A stretch of DNA of 64,000 nt, from assembly GCF_029589435.1 (NCBI RefSeq), contig NZ_JARRAG010000002.1:2852001-2916000 (forward strand), written 5' to 3'. The position numbers were made by a program, and so were the translations under genes. Shown here one piece after another: positions 1-9,153 of the stretch (its first letter is position 1; each line of letters begins with the position of its first letter). The notes beneath the pieces were generated by a model. That model was not told where the DNA came from. It saw nothing but the letters and a program-made list of their open reading frames with translations, and searched no databases. This stretch comes from Paludisphaera mucosa (GTDB lineage Bacteria; Planctomycetota; Planctomycetia; Isosphaerales; Isosphaeraceae).

Positions 1-660
1 CAGACGTTGGGCTCCCAAACGTCTACCTCGACCGCGGCGCGGACGGCCTCTGGGCCTGGACCGCGGGCTTGGGCCTCGTCCAGGTCGGCGTCGCCGATCC
101 GGAGGGTTTTCGCGGTCGGCCGCGAGGGCTTCCTCTACGTCGACTACGGCCCGTATAAGCCCTGACGCCGGGCCGGCGACGCGCTCGTGCAGATCAACGC
201 GGCGAACCCCGAGAATGGCCTCGTCGCCCCCGACGGCACGCTCTACGTCGACTTCGGCCCCTACGGCCTGTGGCGCCGCGACGCGTCGGGAATCGCTCAG
301 GTCAACACGGCCGATCCCGAGGGCTTGGTCGCGGCCGACGACGGGACGCTCTACGTCGACTTCGGGCCGTTCGGATTCTGGCGGCGCGACGCGGCGGGCA
401 TCGTCCAGATCAACGCCGCGGACGCCGAGGGGTTCGCCCCCGGGGCCGACGGATCGATGTTCATCGACTTCGGCTCCTTCGGCCTGTGGAGCTGGACCCT
501 CGGGAGGTTCTCGCAGATCCGCACGGCAAACGCCGAGCACGTCGCGGTCGCCCGCGACGGCTTCGTCGATCTCGACTTCGGGCCCGCCGGTACCTGGCGT
601 CGAGGCCCCTCGTGCGCGTGCGAACGGATCGATCCCGCCGACGCCCAGTCGGTCGCCTGA
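1..660 (+). pseudogene. Broken tandem-repeat protein (36-residue repeats), 5' end outside window
   Basis: The readable part, from about 187 to the TGA at 658-660, holds repeats of about 36 residues with the pattern ADPEG...DGTLYVDFGPxGLWRRDAxG. The same repeat is visible further upstream but in two different frames: positions 3-110 read in frame 3, then an apparent extra T in the run near 105-110 moves it into frame 1, and a TGA at about 162-164 sits where the GLW of the repeat should be. The gene is therefore interrupted by one frameshift and one stop, and it also runs off the left edge. The repeats look like a beta-rich, possibly propeller-like, surface or secreted protein; that is inference, and I recognise no named family. 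No start codon with a ribosome binding site is seen at 187. Confidence 0.55.
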
Positions 661-692
661 CGTCGGAGGGGTGTCGAAAGCGAAGAAGGCCG

Positions 693-3305
693 TCAGGCGC
701 GACGCGGTGAACCGCGAGATTCGTCGGGCGATCGGCCAGGGCCGTCGCGGTCCGGATGCGAGCCGCTCAGGTATCGAGCCAGGTAAGGGGCGGTCCGGCT
801 GCTCGAAACTTCGACCACCTCCGAAGGCGGCCCCGCGGCGACGATGCGGCCCCCCTCGTCGCCCGCGCCGGGGCCGACGTCGACGACCCAGTCGCTCGCC
901 GCGACGACCTTCATCTCGTGCTCCACCACGATCACCGTGTTGCCCGACTCGACGAGCGCGTCGAGCTGCGCCATGAGTTTGTCGACGTCCGCCGGATGGA
1001 GCCCCGTCGTGGGCTCGTCGAGGACGTAGAGCGTCTCGCCGCGCTGGGGTCGCTGCAGCTCGGTCGCCAGCTTGATCCGCTGGGCTTCGCCGCCTGAGAG
1101 TTCGGTCGCGGGCTGTCCGAGGCGGATGTAGCCCAGCCCGACTTCCCGCAGGACGACCAGGGGGCGGAGCACCTGTGGCTCCTCGGCGAAGAACTCGCAG
1201 GCCGCGTCGACCGTCAGCCGCAGGACGTCGGCGACGTTCTTGCCGCGATACTCGACCGCGAGCGTCTCCTCGTTGTACCGGGCCCCTTGACACGTCGGGC
1301 AAGGGGCGTAGACGGAGGGCAGGAAGAGCAGCTCGACCATCACGAAGCCCTCGCCCTCGCATGTCTCGCAGCGCCCCTTGGCGACGTTGAAGGAGAATCG
1401 GCCGGCGTCGAAGCCGCTAGCCCTCGCCGCCTTGGTCGCGGCGAAAAGCTTGCGGATGGGATCGAAAAGCCCCGTATAGGTCGCCAGGTTGGATCGCGGC
1501 GTGCGGCCGATCGGCCGTTGATCGACCCGGACGAGACGCTTGACGCCCTCCATGCCGGCCGTGATCCGGCCGTCGAGGACGACCGCCGCCGGTCGCTCCA
1601 GTTCCGAGCCTTCCTCCTCGTCGACGGGGATGGAGTGGCCGAGCCGCTCGGCGACCAGCTCGACGAGCGCCTGGCTCACGAGGCTCGACTTGCCCGATCC
1701 CGAGACGCCGGTGACGCTCGTGAACAGGCCCAGCGGGAACGCGGCCTCCAAGTGATGCAGGTTGTTTCGGGTCACGTCGGCCAGCCGGAGCCAGCCCTTC
1801 GGCGTCCGAGGTTTTCGAAGGACCGACGAGGCGTCGCCGAAGAGATGCCGCCGGGTCTGCGAGGTTTCGACGTCGCTGAGGCCCGCGGGCGGGCCGCTGT
1901 AGAGCACGAATCCCCCCTGCTCGCCCGCCGCCGGGCCGACGTCGACGATCCAGTCGGCGTGCCGGATCACGTCGAGGTCGTGCTCGACGACAAACAGGGA
2001 GTTGCCGGAGGCCTTCAGCCGGTCGAGCGCCCGCAGGAGGGCCTCGGTGTCCGCGGGGTGCAGGCCCGCCGACGGCTCGTCCAGGACGTAGACCACGCCG
2101 AAGAGGTTGGAGCGCACCTGCGTGGCCAGCCGCAACCTCTGGAGTTCGCCCGGCGAGAGGGTCGGCGTGCTGCGCTCGAGCGCGAGATAGCCGAGCCCGA
2201 GGTCGATCAGGACGGCGAGGCGCCCGGCGAGATCCTCGCAGATCCGCCGGACGACCAGCAGCTTCTCCGGGTGATCGGCGGCGAGCTTCTTCGCCCCGGC
2301 GGCCGTCCCCTCGGCATAGGGTTTCAAAACGTCGGCGAGTCGGGCCAGGGGCAGGCGCGAAAAATCGGCGACGTCGAGCCCGGCGAACGTAACGTCCAGC
2401 GACTCGCGCCGGAGTCTCTTGCCCCTGCAGAGCGGGCACTCGCCGCTCACCATGAACTGGAGGGCCCGCTTCTTCATCATCGGGCTCTGGGTGGTGGCGA
2501 AAGTATGTAGAACGTGCCGCCGGGCGCTGGTGAACGTGCCCTGGTAGCTAGGCTCGTCCTTGCGTTTAAGGGCCCTCCTCACCTCCTGCGCCGTGAAGCC
2601 CGAGTAGACGGGAACGGTCGGCTGCTCGTCGGTGAACAGGATCCAGTCGCGATCTTTCCGAGGCAGGTCGCGCCAGGGGGTGTCCACGTCGTAGCCGAGC
2701 GTCATCAGGATCTCGCGCAGGTTCTGGCCGTGCCAGGCGGTCGGCCAGGCGGCCACGGCCCGCTCGCGGATCGTCAAGGAGTCGTCCGGCACCATGGACC
2801 GCTCGGTCGCCTCGTAGACCCGGCCCAGGCCGTGGCATTCGGGGCACGCGCCTTCGGGGGTGTTCGGCGAGAACGACTCGGCGTAGAGGATCGCACGGCC
2901 CGGCGGGTAGTCGCCGGCCCGCGAGTAGAGCATCCGCACGAGGTTGGACAGGGTCGTGACGCTGCCGACCGACGACCGGGTCGACGGCGAGCCGCGCTGC
3001 TGCTGCAGGGCCACGGCCGGGGGCAGGCCGTCGATCTCGTCGACCTCGGGGACCCCGAGCTGGTGGAAGAGCCGTCGGGCGTACGGCGAGACGGATTCGA
3101 GATAACGCCGCTGCGCCTCGCCGTAGAGCGTGCCGAACGCCAGCGACGACTTGCCCGACCCGGAGACGCCCGTGAAGACGACGAGGGCGTCCCTCGGGAT
3201 CTCCAGGTCGACGTTCTTGAGGTTGTGCTCCCTCGCCCCACGCACGCGGACGAAGCCCGTGAAATCCGGCCTCGCATCTCTCGGCGGTTGCGTCTCGTTG
3301 TCCAT
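693..3305 (-). CDS. uvrA: UvrA-type ABC ATPase lacking the UvrB-binding domain (UvrA2 class)
   Basis: An 870-residue protein with the UvrA layout: Walker A GVSGSGKS at 46-53, zinc-module cysteine pairs (CPEC, CPLC), a second Walker A with the same sequence near the middle, a second zinc module (CETC...CPTC), the signature LSGGEAQR and a C-terminal LDEPTTGLH Walker B. Compared with about 940 residues in E. coli UvrA, the segment between the first ATPase half and the first zinc pair, where the UvrB-interaction domain normally lies, is missing. The first signature reads LSPGE instead of LSGGE. Both traits are typical of UvrA2/DrrC-like paralogues linked to damage tolerance or DNA-binding drug resistance rather than core excision repair. 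Acts on DNA in the cytoplasm. It is monocistronic and flanked by decayed genes. The family is certain; independence from UvrB is inferred. Confidence 0.9.
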   Translation of the reverse strand: MDNETQPPRDARPDFTGFVRVRGAREHNLKNVDLEIPRDALVVFTGVSGSGKSSLAFGTLYGEAQRRYLESVSPYARRLFHQLGVPEVDEIDGLPPAVALQQQRGSPSTRSSVGSVTTLSNLVRMLYSRAGDYPPGRAILYAESFSPNTPEGACPECHGLGRVYEATERSMVPDDSLTIRERAVAAWPTAWHGQNLREILMTLGYDVDTPWRDLPRKDRDWILFTDEQPTVPVYSGFTAQEVRRALKRKDEPSYQGTFTSARRHVLHTFATTQSPMMKKRALQFMVSGECPLCRGKRLRRESLDVTFAGLDVADFSRLPLARLADVLKPYAEGTAAGAKKLAADHPEKLLVVRRICEDLAGRLAVLIDLGLGYLALERSTPTLSPGELQRLRLATQVRSNLFGVVYVLDEPSAGLHPADTEALLRALDRLKASGNSLFVVEHDLDVIRHADWIVDVGPAAGEQGGFVLYSGPPAGLSDVETSQTRRHLFGDASSVLRKPRTPKGWLRLADVTRNNLHHLEAAFPLGLFTSVTGVSGSGKSSLVSQALVELVAERLGHSIPVDEEEGSELERPAAVVLDGRITAGMEGVKRLVRVDQRPIGRTPRSNLATYTGLFDPIRKLFAATKAARASGFDAGRFSFNVAKGRCETCEGEGFVMVELLFLPSVYAPCPTCQGARYNEETLAVEYRGKNVADVLRLTVDAACEFFAEEPQVLRPLVVLREVGLGYIRLGQPATELSGGEAQRIKLATELQRPQRGETLYVLDEPTTGLHPADVDKLMAQLDALVESGNTVIVVEHEMKVVAASDWVVDVGPGAGDEGGRIVAAGPPSEVVEVSSSRTAPYLARYLSGSHPDRDGPGRSPDESRGSPRRA

Positions 3306-3488
3306 GCGTCGGGTTTCACAGTCGTGGGAGTCGGACCATCGTGGAGACGACGCCTTCGTCGGGCCGTCTCATCCGATCGGTCATGCTTCGAGGCGAGCTT
3401 GCAATCGATGCGCCAGGTCGAAGAGCGACCGGTCCCCATCCTCGGCGGGGACGACCTCGCGAGGCGATCGAGGTCTTCACGCCTATCT

Positions 3489-4071
3489 TCACCGCTGTTC
3501 CGGCCGCTTCCAGGCGCCCCGGAGTTTGCCGTAGTCGAACGCGATGTAACCCGCCTCGGCCAGCCGCTTCCCGCCCTCGACGTAATCGGCCGGGTCTCGA
3601 GACGCCCAGGTCCCAAGGCCCACCTCGTAGCGGTTGTACATGCAGAACGCCGCGGCGATCAGGACCGTATCGTGGATAGCCCGATCGTCCGCGCCTTCGG
3701 CCCTCTCCCGCTCGACGTCCCCGGCCTCCACGAGGCGGCCATCGCGGTGGGCCTTGTCGGCGATGGCGAGCAGGGCCTTCAATCTCGGCGCGATCGGCGC
3801 GTTTTCGACATTGGCGAGCACTCGATCGACGACGTCGCCATGCTCGCCCAGGTGGGTCCGGGCGGGCGGCGGCGCGGTGCTGGTGGCAGTAACCCCCTTC
3901 GTTGCCGGCCGAGACGTAGGCCGCGATCGTCTCGCGTACGCCGGGCGTGGGCGGCGACGGCCCGAGGAGCAGCACCTCGGACAGGCCTCTCAGCGGCCCT
4001 CGCGTCTCCGGATAGGCGCCCAGCAAGCCCCGGATGTCGGGGAGGCCCTCGGGCAGATCGATGCGCGCCAC
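3489..4071 (-). pseudogene. Frameshifted AhpD/carboxymuconolactone decarboxylase-like protein
   Basis: Translating from a GTG at 4071 gives the N-terminal half of an AhpD-like peroxidase-related protein (MARIDLPEGLPDIRGLLGAY...). Its sequence then continues in another frame from about 3860 down to the stop at 3489 (LANVENAPIAPRLKALL...). One extra base in the G/C run at 3858-3870 explains the shift. The redox centre in this family is usually CxxCxxxH; here it reads NEGGYCHQH, so the first cysteine is also lost to glycine. A frameshift together with loss of the peroxidatic motif argues for genuine inactivation rather than only a sequencing error. It would have been a cytoplasmic alkylhydroperoxidase-type protein. 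Confidence 0.7.
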
Positions 4072-4185
4072 GTTCGGGCTCCTAAAAGATCGGCGGGATC
4101 ACAGGTACGGCCAAGTCTATCGGACGACGAAACGCGACGAGAAGTCCCCAGCGGGTTGGAATCCTCGAACGGCCGCGACGCCCGT

Positions 4186-5205
4186 TCAGGCGGTCGCCGC
4201 CTTCGGCGCGACCTCGGGATTCTCCGATTCGACCTCGCTTCCCACGACCGAGAACCAGGCTACGAGGAGCCGTACCCCGGCCCCGATCGTGAAGACGACG
4301 TTTCCCGCCAGGTCGCTCGTCCCCTTCGATTCCAGCACGGGCTACTCGACGAAGGAGTGCCACGCATAGGTCGGCAGGGTGCCGCCGGCCAGGGCCAGGC
4401 GATGGCGACGTCCCCAGCCCGCCCGCACGTTGCACCGGATGATCAGCACCGCCGCGGTGCCGTAGAAGAGCAGGTAGGCGGCCACGATGGGCCACCCGCC
4501 GAGGAGATATCCCACCGCCAGGAATTCGCTCGGAGCCAGCAGCGAGAAGGCGCCGACCAGACTCACATTCTGTGACCGTCGATGGGTCGCGTGTCGGGGC
4601 TCCCGCGCGACGTACGCAGCGACGATCGCCGTCGCGGCCGCCACCGCCGCCCCTGCGAGCTGAGAGGTCGTCGCGAGGAAGCGTTCCTGCTGGTAAGTGC
4701 CGAAGAAAGTCGACGCGCAGCCCAGGACGAACGCGATGCCGTCCGCTGCCAGCCCGGGCCGGCGGAGTCAGAGCAAGGTCTCGCGCCTGGGCGTGAGCGC
4801 CTCGAAGAGCGTGATCGGCACGCTGATGCTCCAGACCGTATGCAGCGTGAGGACGAAGAGCGTCCACAACACGCCGATCCCGAGGGCCGGCACGTAGGCT
4901 TCGCGAAGCAGAGCGAGGCTGAAAGAGGAGGGGTTGAAGAGCGTCTGGGTCGCGAGCCCCTACTCGATCAGGCCGAAAGCCAGTGCGAGCAATATCATCG
5001 TCGGCCACCCTTTCCCGGCGCGGCGGGCGGACTCGCGGATGAGGACCGCCCCGCCGTCGTACATCGACGCCAGGATCAGGGCGAGGGGAAGAGCGTCGAT
5101 GGCGATGTTGCCGAGCAGGAACTCGGCTACGAGCGGCGAAAGGGCGAACAGTCCGAGCCCGGGGGCGATGCGACGCAGCATGATCGGCGAGCCTTCGAAA
5201 AACAA
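4186..5205 (-). pseudogene. Multi-pass membrane protein gene with three in-frame stops
   Basis: A single continuous reading frame of about 340 codons encodes hydrophobic helices separated by short loops, for example LGLFALSPLVAEFLLGNIAI and FLAVGYLLGGWPIVAAYLLF. It is interrupted by TAG at 4960-4962, TGA at 4768-4770 and TAG at 4342-4344. No frameshift is needed, and the coding character resumes directly after each stop, as expected when Glu or Trp codons mutate to stops. The start is a TTG at 5205 or an ATG at 5181; the natural end is the TGA at 4186. I do not recognise the family. It lies next to another broken gene, so this end of the window looks like a decaying segment. Confidence 0.65.
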
Positions 5206-5278
5206 ATGATGCTGTGTTCGCTCGATGGGGACGACAATTGGGTCGCAGTGACAAGGTATGGGATGGGCGAAGTGAGAA

Positions 5279-5755
5279 TCAGCCGTATTTCGCCTTCCAC
5301 TCGGTCTTCATCCTCGCGTAGACGGGCTTCGCCTCTGCCTTCCGCCAGGCCTCGTAGAAGATGGCGGCCGATTCGACCTTCGCCGGGTCGCCCGTGCCCT
5401 TCGCGAGCGGATGCTTGTCGGCCGCGTCGTACTTGCGCCCGCCCTTGTAGTTGGCGTAACGCCGCGCCCGCGTGAACCCCATCTGAAGGAACTTGCGAGC
5501 CATGTCGGCGCCGACGAAGTCGCCCCGGCGAAGGTGGGCGAGGAATAACTTGTAGATCGCACGACTGCTCACCTTCGCGATCTCCGGAGTCTTGAAACGC
5601 CAGTGCGGCGTCAATTCGCTCTTGTAGGGCTCGCAGATCAGCACGCCCTGCTCGCCCTTGCCGACCCGATAAAGCTCGGGATTCGCCCTGTAGTCGACGT
5701 CGGGCCGCCAGGGATACGCCGACTTGTCGAAATTCACATAGCTCGGCTTTTCCAT
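5279..5755 (-). CDS. DUF4385 domain-containing protein
   Basis: A 158-residue soluble protein without signal peptide or membrane segment, matching DUF4385 along its length (FDKSAYPWRPDVDYRANPEL near the start, then RARRYANYKGGRKY). The start at 5755 is fixed by an AGGAGG ribosome binding site five bases upstream; the same frame stays open much further upstream, but that part is antisense-like sequence over the neighbouring dehydrogenase genes. Members are small cytoplasmic proteins of unknown function found in many bacteria and some eukaryotes. It is the last gene of a same-strand run that includes the alcohol dehydrogenase 35 bases upstream, so co-transcription is likely. Confidence 0.8.
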   Translation of the reverse strand: MEKPSYVNFDKSAYPWRPDVDYRANPELYRVGKGEQGVLICEPYKSELTPHWRFKTPEIAKVSSRAIYKLFLAHLRRGDFVGADMARKFLQMGFTRARRYANYKGGRKYDAADKHPLAKGTGDPAKVESAAIFYEAWRKAEAKPVYARMKTEWKAKYG

Positions 5756-5790
5756 CCGGCCTCCTGGTTGTGCGGGGCGAGGGTCCTCCA

Positions 5791-7011
5791 TCACGCCCCG
5801 GGCTTCAACTCGACCTTCACCCAACCGGATTTCCGGCTGTCGAACGCCTTGTACGCCGAGATGGCGTCGGTCATCGGCTCGATCTCGGACAGCACCTTCA
5901 GGGGGTCCACCTTGCCGGCGACGACCGCTTCGATCAGTCGAGGGATATACTTCCGGTGCGGGCAGTTGCCCATTTGGAGGGTGAGGTTCTTGTTCATCGC
6001 CACGCCGATCGGGAACCGGGTCATGGTCTCCGGGTAGACCCCGATGATCGAGAGCGTGCCCGCCTTGGCCAGGGCCTTGACCGCCCACGTCAGGGCCTGC
6101 GACGGCGCGTCGCCCGGCACCCATTGCCCGCCCCATGTCGCCCCCGAGCCTTCGAGCTGGACCTCCTTCTGCTCCTCCTTGAACTGTGCCTTCTTGGCGC
6201 GCGACTCGGCGTGGGCCGGTCCGCTCTCCGGACGATAGGCGTCCACGCCGACGGCGTCGATCGCCCGCAGCACCCCGATGCCGCCCGTCAGCTCCTTGAG
6301 GCGTTCGACCGGGCTCTCGGCGTTGAAGTCGATCGTCTCGGCACCCAGCTCGCGGGCCTTTTCGAGCCTGTCGGGGAGCGTATCCACGGCGAAGACTCGA
6401 CCGGCCCCGAGTAGTTTGGCGCTGATGATCGCGAACAGGCCGACCGGGCCGCAGCCGAACACGCAGACGGTGTCGCCGCCCTTGATCTCGGCCGAGTCGG
6501 CCCCGAAGTAGCCGGTCGGGAAGATGTCGGACAGCAGGATCGCCCGGTCGTCGTCCATTTGGTCCGGCAGCTTGATGAGCGTAGGGTCGGCGAGCGGGAC
6601 TCGGGCGAACTCGGCCTGCAGGCCGTCGATCGGCCCGGTCGTCTTGGGGCCGCCGAAGAATGCGGTCCCGGCCTCCTTGCCGTTCGGGTTGGCGTTGTCG
6701 CACTGCGACTGGTAGCCGGCGGTGCAGTAGGCGCAGCGACCGCAGCAGATGGTCGACGGCACGACCACGCGGTCGCCGACCCGGAAGTCGCGGACGGACG
6801 CCCCGACGGCCTCGACGACGCCGACCCCTTCGTGCCCCATGATCGTGCCGGGCGTCATGCCGGGCATGGTGTCGCGGATCATGTGCAGGTCGGTTCCGCA
6901 GATGGCGCTCGCGGTCAGCCGCACGATCGCGTCGGTCGCCTGCTCGATCCGGGGCTCGGAGACCTCGTCGAGTCGAATGTCGCCGAGTCCGTGGAAAACC
7001 ACCGCCTTCAT
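5791..7011 (-). CDS. Zinc-dependent alcohol dehydrogenase, formaldehyde-dehydrogenase-like
   Basis: A 406-residue medium-chain dehydrogenase. Catalytic zinc ligands are visible as Cys38 in ICGTDLH and the GHEGVGVVE motif; the structural zinc lobe follows as CCGRCAYC...C. The Rossmann nucleotide-binding loop is FGCGPVGLFA. It is longer than the usual 350 residues because of a charged insert (HAESRAKKAQFKEEQKEVQ) found in the glutathione-dependent formaldehyde-dehydrogenase-like subfamily of soil bacteria. It oxidises an alcohol or aldehyde adduct with NAD(P) in the cytoplasm; the true substrate is not shown by the sequence. It lies with an SDR and a second zinc ADH on the same strand, suggesting a shared aldehyde- or stress-response unit. 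Confidence 0.88.
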   Translation of the reverse strand: MKAVVFHGLGDIRLDEVSEPRIEQATDAIVRLTASAICGTDLHMIRDTMPGMTPGTIMGHEGVGVVEAVGASVRDFRVGDRVVVPSTICCGRCAYCTAGYQSQCDNANPNGKEAGTAFFGGPKTTGPIDGLQAEFARVPLADPTLIKLPDQMDDDRAILLSDIFPTGYFGADSAEIKGGDTVCVFGCGPVGLFAIISAKLLGAGRVFAVDTLPDRLEKARELGAETIDFNAESPVERLKELTGGIGVLRAIDAVGVDAYRPESGPAHAESRAKKAQFKEEQKEVQLEGSGATWGGQWVPGDAPSQALTWAVKALAKAGTLSIIGVYPETMTRFPIGVAMNKNLTLQMGNCPHRKYIPRLIEAVVAGKVDPLKVLSEIEPMTDAISAYKAFDSRKSGWVKVELKPGA

Positions 7012-7038
7012 ATCCGATCTCCTGGGTGTCGCGGTCCG

Positions 7039-7911
7039 TCACATCATGGGCTTGCCGCCGGTGACCGCAACGGTCGCGCCGGCCATATAACTCGACTCGT
7101 CGGAGGCCAGCAGCACGAAAGCGGGGGCGACCTCTTTGGGCTGACCCGCCCGCCCCAGGGCCGTGTCCTTGCCGAAATTCTTCACCTTCTCCTCCGGCAT
7201 GGTGGCCGGGATCAGCGGCGTCCAGATCGGCCCCGGCGCGACGCAGTTCACACGGATGCCCTTCTTGCCGAGCATCTGAGCCAGGCCGTTGGTGAAGTTC
7301 TGGATCGCCGCCTTGGTGGAGGCGTAGGGGAGGAGGTTCGGGCTTGGGGCGTCGGCCTGGATGGATGTCGTGTTGATGATCGCCCCGCCCGCGGGCATGT
7401 GCGGCGCGGCGGCCTTGCACAGCCAGAACATGGCGTACAGGTTCGTCTTCATCGTCCGGTCGAATTCTTCCGTGCTGATCTCCTCGATGTCCTCCCGGCT
7501 CATCTGGAAGGCGGCGTTGTTGACCAGGACGTCGACCTTGCCGAATGCCTCCACCGCCCTGTCGATGATCGCCTGACAGTGGGACTCGTCCTGAATGTCG
7601 CCCGGGACGAGGACGCACTTCTGGCCGGCAGCCTCGACGACGCGGGCGGTCTCCCTGGCGTCGACCTCCTCGTCGAGATACGAGATGAGGATGTCCGCCC
7701 CCTCGCGGGCGTAGGCCAGGGCCACGGCCCGTCCGATCCCCGAATCGCCGCCGGTGATGACGACCGCCTTGCCTTCGAGCTTGCCAGAACCCTTGTAGCT
7801 GTCCTCACCATAATCCGGTGGCGGGTCCATCTCGGCTTCCACGCCCGGGGGCGCCTGCTTCTGGGGCGGGTGGGGCGGCTTCGGGCCTTTTTCGCGTGGG
7901 TCTTCTGGCAT
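7039..7911 (-). CDS. SDR family oxidoreductase, general-stress type
   Basis: A 290-residue short-chain dehydrogenase with a Pro-rich hydrophilic N-terminal tail of about 40 residues, typical of the YhdF/YdaD general-stress group. Motifs: nucleotide-binding TGGDSGIGRA, NNAA, catalytic Ser in NTTSIQAD and the YASTK Tyr-Lys pair, and PGPIWTPL after the active site. The start at 7911 follows an AAGGAG box seven bases upstream. It reduces or oxidises a carbonyl or sugar-type substrate with NAD(P); these proteins are often annotated as glucose 1-dehydrogenase but the substrate is unproven. It sits 23 bases downstream of one zinc ADH and 27 bases upstream of the other, so the three genes form a probable operon. 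Confidence 0.88.
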   Translation of the reverse strand: MPEDPREKGPKPPHPPQKQAPPGVEAEMDPPPDYGEDSYKGSGKLEGKAVVITGGDSGIGRAVALAYAREGADILISYLDEEVDARETARVVEAAGQKCVLVPGDIQDESHCQAIIDRAVEAFGKVDVLVNNAAFQMSREDIEEISTEEFDRTMKTNLYAMFWLCKAAAPHMPAGGAIINTTSIQADAPSPNLLPYASTKAAIQNFTNGLAQMLGKKGIRVNCVAPGPIWTPLIPATMPEEKVKNFGKDTALGRAGQPKEVAPAFVLLASDESSYMAGATVAVTGGKPMM

Positions 7912-7934
7912 GGTGGGGCTCCTTGAAGGTGGGA

Positions 7935-9047
7935 TTATTGCATCCGGAGGATCGGCTTGATGATCTTGTGGGCGTCGCTGTCGTCGATCGCCTGGTTGAC
8001 GTCCGCGAAGTCGTGGAACTTCACGGGCTTTTCCAGGGGGAAGCGGCCTTCCAACTGGAGCCGCATCAGGTCCTCGAGGAACATGGGCGATTGGCCGCCG
8101 CCGCCCATCGCCCCGACGATCCGCTTGCCCTTGAGGGGGACGTCGGCGAACTTGTACTGCACGGTCTCCGTCAACTTGGCCCCGCCCATCCTGGCGCACG
8201 TACCGCGGACGCCCAGGGCCTCGATCGCCTCGGACACGAGGTTGGACCCGTCCGTCGCCTCCATGCTGAAGTCGACGTTGTCCCTGATCAGGGCCTTCGG
8301 CTCCTCGACCGTGCCCGGCCCATGCTGCAGCGTGTGCGTGGCCCCCAGCTCCCCGGCCAGGGCCAACCGCTCCGCCACCTCGTCGACGGCGATGATCGTC
8401 GTCGCCCCGGTCATCCTCGCGGCCATGACGGCACCCAGACCGACGTTGCCCGCGCCGAAGCCGGCGATCGACGACCTGGGATAGGGCTTCAGTTCGTTGA
8501 AGTTGGTGCCCGCCCCGGTGGAGATCGAGCACCCGTACTGGCCGGTCAGGTCCAGGTCGAGGCCGTCGTGCGCCCGGGCGAGCTGACGCTCCAGGGCGAG
8601 CGTGTTCGGGACCCATGACGATTGCTGGAAGAACCGCCCGGCCAGCGTCTCGCCGTCCCGCGACATCGGGCTCGAACCGTCCATGCGGTAGCCCGAGGAC
8701 GTCAGGGCCATGTAGTTCTGGCAATAGCGGGGTTCTCCCCTGCGGCAGGTGAGGCAATGGCCGCAGAAGGGAACTCCGATCATGACCCGGTCGCCGGTCT
8801 TGACGAGGCTGACGCGGGAGCCGATCGCCTCGACGACCCCCGCACCTTCGTGCCCCAGGACGCCCGGAATGGGAAAGGGTTCGAGGCCGTGGATGCAGCC
8901 CTTGTCGGTCCCGCAGACGCCGCAGCTGGTGACCCGGATCAAGACCTCGTCTTCGCGCGGATCTTCCAGCTCGACTTTCTCCAATTTGATCCTGCGACGG
9001 GCTAGGACCCCGTCGGGCTTCTCCATCACGGCGGCGGTGATCTGCAC
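7935..9047 (-). CDS. Zinc-dependent alcohol dehydrogenase, aryl-alcohol type
   Basis: A 370-residue medium-chain dehydrogenase and probably the first gene of the dehydrogenase operon. Catalytic zinc ligands are in CGVCGTD and GHEGAGVVE; the structural zinc lobe is CGHCLTCRRGEPRYC. The dinucleotide loop GFGAGNVGLG and the GAGTNFNE stretch resemble class III and aryl-alcohol (benzyl alcohol-type) dehydrogenases. Expected reaction: NAD-dependent oxidation of a primary alcohol to aldehyde in the cytoplasm. It is unlike the other ADH in this cluster, so the two are not recent duplicates. The exact substrate cannot be read from the sequence. Confidence 0.88.
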   Translation of the reverse strand: MQITAAVMEKPDGVLARRRIKLEKVELEDPREDEVLIRVTSCGVCGTDKGCIHGLEPFPIPGVLGHEGAGVVEAIGSRVSLVKTGDRVMIGVPFCGHCLTCRRGEPRYCQNYMALTSSGYRMDGSSPMSRDGETLAGRFFQQSSWVPNTLALERQLARAHDGLDLDLTGQYGCSISTGAGTNFNELKPYPRSSIAGFGAGNVGLGAVMAARMTGATTIIAVDEVAERLALAGELGATHTLQHGPGTVEEPKALIRDNVDFSMEATDGSNLVSEAIEALGVRGTCARMGGAKLTETVQYKFADVPLKGKRIVGAMGGGGQSPMFLEDLMRLQLEGRFPLEKPVKFHDFADVNQAIDDSDAHKIIKPILRMQ

Positions 9048-9153
9048 GGTCTGCTCCGGGAGGTTTCCACCTTTTCTCGGAGCAAGTCGTTAGCAAGCCC
9101 TATGCCGCCGCCGAGGGCCCTCGAAGACCGTGCCTGTGGAAACGCCGCGCCCG

